From JAKBCQ01 sp021807585 (GTDB lineage Bacteria > Planctomycetota > Planctomycetia > Isosphaerales > Isosphaeraceae): DNA of 14,787 nt. The stretch covers positions 1 through 14,787 of the forward strand of contig DAHWFG010000302.1 in assembly GCA_027325115.1 (NCBI GenBank), given 5' to 3'. Position 1 is the stretch's first letter; every line of letters begins with the position of its first letter. The position numbers were made by a program, and so were the translations under genes. Shown here piece by piece: positions 1-6,555 of the stretch. The notes beneath the pieces are model-generated. The model did no database searches. It was not told the DNA's origin and saw only the letters and a list, made by a program, of their open reading frames with translations.

Positions 1-108
1 GCGGCGGTGATCGCCGCGCCTCGGTTCGAAATCGATGACGCCGCGGTCGGGATTGTTCCCGGCTCGATGAAAATATTGTTCATTTTATCAATTAAGTGAG
101 TATGACCT
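1..108. other. Window-edge open frames, strand undecided
   Basis: Two readings are possible and the sequence does not decide between them. On the plus strand, frame 1 is open from base 1 to a TGA at 106-108 and would be the last 35 residues of an upstream gene. Its first half has G-rich first codon positions and GC-rich third positions, while its second half is AT-rich. On the minus strand, an ATG at 81-83 opens a frame (MNNIFIEPGTIPT...) that runs off the left edge and would be a gene divergent from the DUF4149 gene. Both frames share the same third codon positions, so codon bias cannot separate them. No family is recognised. Confidence 0.25.
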
Positions 109-123
109 GGTATTGAGACGATC

Positions 124-744
124 ATGACGCTTGACGCTCCCTTTTTGATGCGATTTTTCGACACGGTGTTGGTGACGGCGGCGGCTTCGTGGACGGCGAT
201 CTTGTTGTTTTTCTCGTTCGCGATCGTGCCGATCGTGTTTCGCGATTTAGACGCCGACCTTGCGGCGCGGTTTGTGAGATCGATTTTCTCGCGTTATTAC
301 GCGTGGCTGACGACTTTGGCGACGATCGCGCTCCCCGCGGCGATTTGCGGTCCGCTCGCTTATCCCGAATACCGGAGCGGCTGGGTGTCGATTAAGGCAT
401 TGATGATTATTGTTGCGATACTTATTTCGATTTATTCAAGCGAATCGCTCGCACCGGCGATCAACGCTGCGCGGGACGGTGGCGCGGCGCTCAAGGTTCG
501 CTTCGACCGTCTGCATCGGCTGAGCATGAGGCTCAATTTTGTGTTATTATTGATCGGGTCGACGCTTCTGGTCGATCAAGCGTTTCGCCCCGCGCCGACG
601 ACGTCCGGGATCGTCGAGAAGACGCCCGAACAAGCGTTTGAAACCGAGAGCGAACGCGCCCGCAAGCGAATTGAAGAGCGAAGATTGAAGAGCCGAATCG
701 TCGAAGAATCAAAGCCCGCGGCGGCCGAATCGTCGCCGCGTTGA
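124..744 (+). CDS. DUF4149-like (TMEM205-type) inner membrane protein
   Basis: This 206-residue protein is predicted to sit in the inner membrane with four helices at about residues 11-39, 58-80, 87-105 and 136-152. They are followed by a charged, Ala/Glu/Arg-rich cytoplasmic-looking tail from about 165 to the end. The family call rests on the helix layout and on the segment at 127-141 (FDRLHRLSMRLN...), which sits just before the last helix as in DUF4149 proteins. The function of that family is not established. The length is slightly longer than typical because of the tail. The ATG at 124 is the first in frame; an ATG at 148 is an alternative because no strong ribosome binding site precedes either. 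A 183 bp gap separates it from the downstream phosphoesterase, so co-transcription is possible but not shown. Confidence 0.75.
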   Translation: MTLDAPFLMRFFDTVLVTAAASWTAILLFFSFAIVPIVFRDLDADLAARFVRSIFSRYYAWLTTLATIALPAAICGPLAYPEYRSGWVSIKALMIIVAILISIYSSESLAPAINAARDGGAALKVRFDRLHRLSMRLNFVLLLIGSTLLVDQAFRPAPTTSGIVEKTPEQAFETESERARKRIEERRLKSRIVEESKPAAAESSPR

Positions 745-927
745 TCCGACCGATGACGGCGATCGACTTCTTCTCGAGCGATCCGCGATTGCGTGAGGAA
801 GCGGGAATCGAAGGGTGATCGAACCCGAGCGCGTGTTGGATTCGATTGGATTCACATGTTGAACGAGACTGTTCCGGGATCGAGCCTCTGGAGTTTGGCG
901 ATCAACGCCGGTTAAACTGAAACGGGT

Positions 928-2082
928 ATGGAGATCACCGCGATCGCCGATGCGACGCGGTCCTCCTTGATTCGATCGATTGGACGCAACGTGGAAGTAC
1001 CTTCAATATCGAACCCTCCGATCGAAGCGACCGCGGTTCCGACGCGTCGGCATTGCTCGGAAAGGTTCTTGGAAACGATCAAACCGTTCGATCGTGTCGT
1101 TTTGGTCTCGCACGTCAATCCCGATCCCGATGCGCTCGCCAGCATGATGGGGCTGGAATGCCTGATCCGCAACAAGCTACCCGGCAAAACGATCATCCTC
1201 ACGGTCGACGGGATCATCGCCCGCGCCGAGAATCAGGCGATGGTTAAGCTGTTGGCGATCCCGCTGGTGCCGGTTAGTCATGTGAACATTGATGAATCGA
1301 CGGCGATCGTGATGGTCGATTCGCAACCGTTCACGGGGCGCCGCGCCAGCGAGGCGGCTCGACCGCACGCGGTGCTCGATCATCACGAGACTCCCGGGTG
1401 TGTCGAGGGGGTTCCGTTTCAAGACATTCGTCCCCAATTCGGCGCGACGAGTACGATCGTCACGGGATACTTGCTTGAACAAAATTTAGGTGTGACTCCG
1501 CGACTCGCAACCGCGCTCTTATACGGGATCGATTCCGAGACGACGGGCTACCCGCGCGAGGCGTGCTCGCAAGACGACGGAGCGCTGATCTGGCTCTTCC
1601 CCCGCGCCGATAAAGATCTGTTGGCGCGCATCAAAAACACCAGGCTGCCGCAAAGCTACTTCGCCACGTTCCATCACGCGCTTTCAAACGCATATATTTA
1701 TGAAGACGTGGTATATAGTTGGTGCGGAACCGTTCCCCAGCCCGATATCATCGCCGAACTCGCCGATTTTTTCATTCGGTTCGAGAAAGTGACGTGGTCG
1801 GTGTGTGTGGGCGTGTTCGATAAGAATCTTAAAATCTCGGCACGGGTGAGCGCGACGGGTTTACACAGCGGCGAAATGTTGCGTCACGTCGTCGAGGGGT
1901 TGGGCAACGCCGGCGGTCACGACAAACGCGCCGGGGGACAAATCGTCCTCGCCGACGATTCCCCCGAAACGATCGCGGCGACGGTTCAGGACGTGCGCGA
2001 ACGCCTCCTCGCCGAACTCGAAGTCGACGAGAGCTCGGGGCAACGCCTGCTCGACGCTCGCCCCGCTGTTCCGCAGCCGTGA
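928..2082 (+). CDS. DHH/DHHA1 family phosphoesterase (NrnA-like)
   Basis: The 384-residue protein matches bifunctional oligoribonuclease/pAp phosphatase (NrnA-type) enzymes, cytosolic metal-dependent hydrolases that degrade nanoRNAs and 3'-phosphoadenosine 5'-phosphate. Visible motifs in order are HVNPDPDAL (62-70), an aspartate at 131 (VMVDS), the DHH triad at 151-153 (LDHHE), GIDSET (200-205), and the C-terminal DHHA1 glycine motif GNAGGHDKRAGG (326-337). All expected metal ligands therefore appear to be present. The first 45 residues are not conserved-looking, so the true start may be later, but the ATG at 928 is the only ATG before the first motif. It ends 10 bp from the convergent membrane-protein gene. 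Substrate (nanoRNA, pAp or cyclic dinucleotide products) cannot be decided from sequence alone. Confidence 0.88.
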   Translation: MEITAIADATRSSLIRSIGRNVEVPSISNPPIEATAVPTRRHCSERFLETIKPFDRVVLVSHVNPDPDALASMMGLECLIRNKLPGKTIILTVDGIIARAENQAMVKLLAIPLVPVSHVNIDESTAIVMVDSQPFTGRRASEAARPHAVLDHHETPGCVEGVPFQDIRPQFGATSTIVTGYLLEQNLGVTPRLATALLYGIDSETTGYPREACSQDDGALIWLFPRADKDLLARIKNTRLPQSYFATFHHALSNAYIYEDVVYSWCGTVPQPDIIAELADFFIRFEKVTWSVCVGVFDKNLKISARVSATGLHSGEMLRHVVEGLGNAGGHDKRAGGQIVLADDSPETIAATVQDVRERLLAELEVDESSGQRLLDARPAVPQP

Positions 2083-2092
2083 ACGCATCCGC

Positions 2093-2515
2093 TTAAGATC
2101 CCTCATCGACGATTTCCGTCGCGTTAGTATGTTTATATGCCGATTCTTTAGGATTGTCGGCGCAATCCGATCCGCCCCGCGATCGCTCTCGCGCGGCGTA
2201 CGGATAATCGGGACGTTCCTCGCCGTGAATCCAGCGATAAACCACGAACCCCGAGATCGGGCCGACGACGATTCCGAGCGGAGAACACGGGTCCAAAATC
2301 AAGGCCCCCGCCATCACCCCCGCCGCGATCGCGACGATCGCATCAATCGATTTCCGATCGCGCCTCGAGATCATCGAGATCGCCGAGATCGCCGAATACG
2401 CGATCACCAACCACAAGTAGCTGTCGGGAAAAATCGCGTTCCGCAGCGCCGGTACATATCGGCATGCGAAAATAAATATCGTCAAGCCGATGAACGTCGC
2501 TTTTGATACGATCAT
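2093..2515 (-). CDS. Small membrane protein, unknown
   Basis: This 140-residue protein is not recognised. Hydrophobic segments lie at about residues 5-18, 32-49, 58-75 and 79-95, followed by a polar, charged tail from 97 on (HGEERPDYPYAARERSRGG...). A likely topology is three or four helices with a cytoplasmic tail. Two adjacent short helices carry small residues (AIAAGVMAGALIL and GIVVGPISGFVV). It was preferred over the open frame on the opposite strand because that frame is Arg/Asp-rich with no hydrophobic pattern. It starts with ATG at 2515, with no clear ribosome binding site, and converges on the phosphoesterase gene with only 10 bp between the two stops. Its upstream region is shared with the divergent UvrA-like gene. 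Confidence 0.6.
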   Translation of the reverse strand: MIVSKATFIGLTIFIFACRYVPALRNAIFPDSYLWLVIAYSAISAISMISRRDRKSIDAIVAIAAGVMAGALILDPCSPLGIVVGPISGFVVYRWIHGEERPDYPYAARERSRGGSDCADNPKESAYKHTNATEIVDEGS

Positions 2516-2816
2516 AATATCGACCCATAATGAGCGATATGCGATGAGGGATTTTAGGGACGTATCGGGCGGTCGTCAAGTTCGGCGTGCGATCGAACCG
2601 ATTGATCCAGGCTTACGATACGAACGACCCGATCGAGAAACCCGCGGGGCGACGTCTCCCTTGGCGGTATCGAGAGCCGACTGTGATCGATCTCGTCGTC
2701 TCGTCGCACGCATCGGCGCATCTTGCGACAGATTTCGAGAGCTTGATTTCCACCCCCTCGAAACGCCACGATGGACCCGCGGTTCGGTTATCACTCGGCG
2801 TTCGAGCGTCAGTTTC
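2516..2816. other. 301 bp divergent intergenic region, no gene supported
   Basis: This stretch separates the small membrane protein (minus) from the UvrA-like gene (plus). The UvrA frame stays open through it, but the translation is Arg-rich with mixed third positions and no UvrA similarity; UvrA similarity starts only at the ATG at 2817. Other open frames here are short and unpatterned. I saw no convincing promoter, hairpin or repeat, although transcription of both flanking genes presumably starts here. Confidence 0.5.
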
Positions 2817-5333
2817 ATGAAATCCATCCAAATACGCGGATTAAGAACACATAATCTTAAATCGATCGATCTTGATCTTCCGCTCGGTCGCCTGATCGTC
2901 GTGACGGGAGTGGGAGGAGCGGGGAAAACCTCGCTCGCGGTCGACACGTTGTTCGCCGAGGGTCGAAGGCGGTACATCGAAACGTTCTCGGCGCGTTCGA
3001 GGATGTATCTCGATCGGCTCGAAAAGCCCGACGCCGAGCGAATCGACGGCCTTCCCGCGGCGATCGCCGCTCCCCGAGGGATCTCGCGCCGCGCGGGTTC
3101 GGCGACGATCGGCTCGATCGGCGAAATCCGAGCCTTGCTCGTTTCGCTCTTCGTTCGCACGGGGAGGGTGATTTGCTCAACCTGCGGAACCGAGGTCGGT
3201 TCCCGCGACGCGGCGTCGATCGCTCATATGATTGATCAGCTTGACGAAGGAGTCCGTTATCAGGTCGCGTTTCCGCTCGAAATCGTCGACGGCTCGTCGC
3301 TCGCCGAGATCGCCGCTTCGCTCCGATCGCAGGGGTTCGCGCGGGCTCGAATCGACGGCGAGATGACGGCGCTCGATTCCAATCCAATTCAAGAAAAAAG
3401 AATGACTTCGATTGATGTAATTGTCGATCGGCTCGTCCGAGGCCGCGATCCCGCCGAGCGCCGGCTGGAATCGATCGAGCAGGCGATGCGGTCGGGATCG
3501 GGACGGTCGAAAATAATCTTCGACGATCGAGCCGATTGGATTTTCGAGTGCGATTGGAAATGCGGAGGATGCGGAACGCAATATCGCGAGCCCTCCGCCG
3601 AGCTTTTCAATCCCGATTCCCACAATATGCTTTCGGATCGGGCGCTCGCAGTGCGCATCGACGGTCGGAATTTCGTCGATACGACTTCGCAAACAATTGA
3701 AGAATTTAAGAAATGGATCGATTTATTAAAAAAAGACATACACATCATACAATTTATTAAGCCTATTTCGGCTCGATTGGGGGATCTGATCGATCTCGGC
3801 CTCGGTTATTTGTCGCTCGATCGCGAGATTGATTCGCTTTCGCGCGGCGAGGAGCGGCGGGTCGCGTTCGCGGCGACGCTCAATCCAGGGCTCGTCGGCG
3901 TGCTTTACGTGTTCGATGAACCCGCCGCGGGGCTTTATCCGACGGACGTCGATCGGCTGATCGCGAATTTGCTGCGCGCACGCGATCGAGGCGATTCGGT
4001 CGTCGTCGTCGAGAACGACGCGTCGCTGATTCGAGCCGCGGATCATCTCGTCGACCTCGGACCCGGCGGAGGAGACGACGGGGGTGAAGTGGTTTATGCG
4101 GGACCTCCCGACGGAATCGAAAAAGAACCCCGATCGGCGACGGGACGGTTCCTCGCCGATCGGGCGATCTCATTCCGTAAACCGCCGCGCCGCACCCCCA
4201 ACGGATGCATCGAAATTACAGGCGCTTGCGCCATGAATCTTAAGAATATTTGTGTGAAATTTCCATTGGGAGTGTTGTGCGTCGTGACCGGTCCGAGCGG
4301 ATCGGGCAAGAGCGCGCTCATTGAAGCAACATTGCGGCCGTGGACGGCAAGATCCGCGAACTCGGCGTCGGGCGAATCGAGATCGGTAGCCGGTCAATCA
4401 AGCTCGACCTCTGGCGGATCGAGATCGGTCTCCGGTCAATCAATCTCGAATTTGAATGATTCGAACTCGAGATCGAAGCAATCATATTCGGCGGCGAAGC
4501 TTCGATCGACGCGAGAGATCGACACGGCGGCGTGGGTGGATCGATCGACCGTGGGCGTATCGGAACGGTCGATCATTGCGTCGGTCGTCGGCGTGTTCGG
4601 CGAGATTCGGACGATCTTCGCCGAGACACAAGAGGCGAAAGCGCGCGGATTTCCGGCGAGCTTTTTCAGTTTTCGGTCGCGCGGAGGTCGGTGCGAGGCG
4701 TGCGAGGGACGAGGCGCGGCGATCTTCGATCGACGGCTCCTCGCCGATCTGAAAACGCAATGCGAAGCGTGTCAAGGAACACGATATCGATCCGAGATTC
4801 TCGAAGTCCGCTGCCAGGATCGATCGATCGCCGACGTGCTGGCGATGACTGTTCAAGAATCACTTGTATTTTTCCGAAATCGCCCCAAGTTGCAGGCTCG
4901 GTTAAGGCCGCTTCGGGACGTGGGACTCGATTATTTAAGGTTGGGAGACACGCTCGCGAACCGATCCGCGGGGGAATCGCGGAGGCTTGAGCTCGCGATC
5001 CACTTCGCCAAATCGCGGGCGACGCTCAAGCGTCCCGCAAAAGCGTCAACGAGTTTATTTATGATGGATGAACCGAGCGCAGGGCTTCATCCTTCGGAGA
5101 TCGACAAATTGCTCGATGTCTTCGATACGCTTCTCGCTCCCGGAGGGTCGATCGTCGTCGTCGACTCGAACCCGCGGATTTGGGCCGCGGCCGACTTCTT
5201 AATCGAGCTCGGTCCGGGCGCCGGACCCGAGGGAGGATCGATCGTCGCACAGGGAACGCCCGAGGAGGTCGCCGCGGGAACATCCTCGGCGGGCGGTATT
5301 CTCGCCGCGATGAAGCTCGTCGATCCGGGTTGA
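2817..5333 (+). CDS. Divergent UvrA paralogue with altered ABC motifs
   Basis: An 838-residue double ABC protein of the UvrA family, which in its canonical form recognises DNA damage and loads UvrB. Order: Walker A-1 (31-39, GVGGAGKTS), UvrB-binding-like domain (about 125-240), first Cys motif (249-252), signature-1 (LSRGE, 341-345), Walker B-1 (D367-E368), NBD2 Walker A (492-499, GPSGSGKS), Ser-rich repeat (519-560), zinc motif C626/C629/C649/C652, signature-2 (RSAGE, 716-720), Walker B-2 (D751-E752). Compared with UvrA, LSGGE is altered twice, the Q-loop Gln is Arg at 87 and 576, and the switch His is Asn400 and Ser784. The insertion domain between LFNPDS (263-268) and LSDRALAV (272-279) appears deleted, explaining the length below the usual roughly 940. 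ATG 2817 was chosen because UvrA similarity begins there; no ribosome binding site is obvious. No uvrB is nearby. It may be a DNA-binding or regulatory pseudo-UvrA, which is inference. Confidence 0.85.
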   Translation: MKSIQIRGLRTHNLKSIDLDLPLGRLIVVTGVGGAGKTSLAVDTLFAEGRRRYIETFSARSRMYLDRLEKPDAERIDGLPAAIAAPRGISRRAGSATIGSIGEIRALLVSLFVRTGRVICSTCGTEVGSRDAASIAHMIDQLDEGVRYQVAFPLEIVDGSSLAEIAASLRSQGFARARIDGEMTALDSNPIQEKRMTSIDVIVDRLVRGRDPAERRLESIEQAMRSGSGRSKIIFDDRADWIFECDWKCGGCGTQYREPSAELFNPDSHNMLSDRALAVRIDGRNFVDTTSQTIEEFKKWIDLLKKDIHIIQFIKPISARLGDLIDLGLGYLSLDREIDSLSRGEERRVAFAATLNPGLVGVLYVFDEPAAGLYPTDVDRLIANLLRARDRGDSVVVVENDASLIRAADHLVDLGPGGGDDGGEVVYAGPPDGIEKEPRSATGRFLADRAISFRKPPRRTPNGCIEITGACAMNLKNICVKFPLGVLCVVTGPSGSGKSALIEATLRPWTARSANSASGESRSVAGQSSSTSGGSRSVSGQSISNLNDSNSRSKQSYSAAKLRSTREIDTAAWVDRSTVGVSERSIIASVVGVFGEIRTIFAETQEAKARGFPASFFSFRSRGGRCEACEGRGAAIFDRRLLADLKTQCEACQGTRYRSEILEVRCQDRSIADVLAMTVQESLVFFRNRPKLQARLRPLRDVGLDYLRLGDTLANRSAGESRRLELAIHFAKSRATLKRPAKASTSLFMMDEPSAGLHPSEIDKLLDVFDTLLAPGGSIVVVDSNPRIWAAADFLIELGPGAGPEGGSIVAQGTPEEVAAGTSSAGGILAAMKLVDPG
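4371..4496 (+). repeat. Three 42-bp tandem units inside UvrA-like gene
   Basis: Units at 4371-4412, 4413-4454 and 4455-4496 encode three 14-residue repeats. Units 1 and 2 are identical at 34 of 42 bases. Unit 3 has diverged but keeps Ser3, Ser5, Gln9, Ser10 and Ser12 of the protein repeat. The repeat lies in NBD2, between Walker A and the Q-loop region, where canonical UvrA has a short linker. The 42-bp period keeps the frame. Confidence 0.85.
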
Positions 5334-5529
5334 TATCGATATAAAAATCGATGATTACTACATAGCCATGTTTCGTGTTTCGCTTCGGGCGCGCGGATCT
5401 CGGAGCATTCGGCGGCGCCAGGGCCGTCGATCGGCTTCAAGAACGCCTTGAATTCGACGCTTGATTATCGAATCGATAAATGAAGAACTGTGAATAATAA
5501 AATCGAAAGTTCGCGTATCGACGAATACG
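5334..5529. other. Convergent intergenic region
   Basis: This 196 bp stretch lies between the stops of the UvrA-like gene and the spherulin-4 gene. It holds a 15-nt perfect palindrome (TTATCGA-A-TCGATAA, 5465-5479) and a weaker 6-bp stem (TTCAAG/CTTGAA, 5436-5452). Neither has the GC-rich stem and T-run of an intrinsic terminator, so I do not call one. No gene is supported. Confidence 0.45.
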
Positions 5530-6480
5530 TCATCGCGGCTGTTTCTTGGATTGTCGATTCGTCTTGGCGGAGCCTTGATTTGTCGGTCGGGCGGTCCGCC
5601 TCGCGGCCTGGTTGATTTGACGAACGGCTTCGACCTCGGCGTCCCAATACGAGGGGAGGCGGTCGTAAGGATTGGGCAAAACATCGTCGGTTACGAACAC
5701 ATATCCGATTTTCAATTGTGCGGCGCGTTGCAACGAGCGATTCATCGCATCCTCGCCGGCGACCGCGTGCGACTGTACGCAAAACCGCGATCCCGCGAAC
5801 CGCGAAGCCCAATCGGGAGGCTGAAACTCGGCGAATCCCTTTTCGCGTTCGAACAGACAGATCACGTCGGACGCGGGCGCCGCCGCGTATTCGACGGCGC
5901 AAAGCGATCCGGGATTGGTGACGACGAGCGACCCCGGAATACGTTGATGCACGTACTTATACAGATCAATATAATAGGGTACGTCATGGGCGTGCGGGCT
6001 TTGTTCGTCGAAGTGAAAACCCGTGATATCGGGATAAAAGCGAAGAAAATCTTCGATCTCGCGTTTGACGCGATCGAGCGGCTTCCGCGCGTATTGCGTG
6101 GAGACATAACCCACAAGTGTCACGCCGGATTTTTTCGCTCGAGGCAGAACCGCCGCGAAATTGGTGTCGACGTGATCGCCCGGCCCGCTAGCGGGGTTGA
6201 CGATCGCGACGATCGGCGCGTTCTTCGCCGCGGCGATCAGGCGATTCCATTCGCGAAGTCCGGGACCGAACGGGTAAAAATATGCAGGGATCCAGATTCT
6301 CATGCGAATCGCGCGATCGCTCGCGAGTTCGCTCTCGGCGGCGTGAACGCCGGACGATCGAGGCGCCACGATGACGTTCGAGAAGAGAATCGCCGTCGCG
6401 ACCGCGACGATCGAGACGTACGCTCCTCGCGTCGCACGGCGCATCGATCTGATCGGGCGGATATTGAGTGGAATATTCAT
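5530..6480 (-). CDS. Secreted spherulin-4 family protein
   Basis: The protein (316 residues from this start) matches the spherulin-4 family, a TIM-barrel-like group related to glycoside hydrolases, often secreted and of poorly known substrate. Numbering from the upstream GTG at 6489 (subtract 3 for this start), the N-terminus has a basic stretch, a hydrophobic core at 23-42 and a plausible signal peptidase site after VHA (50). Family features follow: IPAYFYPFGPG (67-77), IVAIVNPASGPGD (93-105), GYVSTQYA (127-134), and the acidic strand end GFHFDEQ (157-163), whose Asp160/Glu161 are candidate active-site residues. The tail from 294 is basic and low-complexity. The ATG at 6480 is preferred over the GTG at 6489 because AGGTGA sits 5 nt upstream. 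It starts 75 bp after the glycosidase stop on the same strand, so it is probably co-transcribed and exported with it. Confidence 0.8.
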   Translation of the reverse strand: MNIPLNIRPIRSMRRATRGAYVSIVAVATAILFSNVIVAPRSSGVHAAESELASDRAIRMRIWIPAYFYPFGPGLREWNRLIAAAKNAPIVAIVNPASGPGDHVDTNFAAVLPRAKKSGVTLVGYVSTQYARKPLDRVKREIEDFLRFYPDITGFHFDEQSPHAHDVPYYIDLYKYVHQRIPGSLVVTNPGSLCAVEYAAAPASDVICLFEREKGFAEFQPPDWASRFAGSRFCVQSHAVAGEDAMNRSLQRAAQLKIGYVFVTDDVLPNPYDRLPSYWDAEVEAVRQINQAARRTARPTNQGSAKTNRQSKKQPR

Positions 6481-6485
6481 GAGAT

Positions 6486-6491
6486 TCACCT
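6486..6491 (-). promoter_or_regulatory. Ribosome binding site of spherulin-4 gene
   Basis: AGGTGA on the minus strand lies 5 nt before the ATG at 6480. It decides between that ATG and the GTG at 6489, which it would overlap. Confidence 0.6.
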
Positions 6492-6555
6492 GCGCTTATG
6501 GCGACGATCCGCCCGCGAGTTCAAACGGTTCGACGCGACCGATCGCCCTCTCGGT

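Noticed and set aside
20..45. GGTTCGAAATC resembling a tRNA T-loop
   Set aside because: The flanking bases do not form the 5-bp T-stem and there is no acceptor or anticodon stem, so it is not a tRNA.
2490..2816. N-terminal extension of the UvrA-like protein by 109 codons to an ATG at 2490
   Set aside because: The extension is Arg-rich without UvrA similarity, would overlap the 5' end of the divergent membrane-protein gene, and UvrA family proteins begin at the MKSIQIRGL block.
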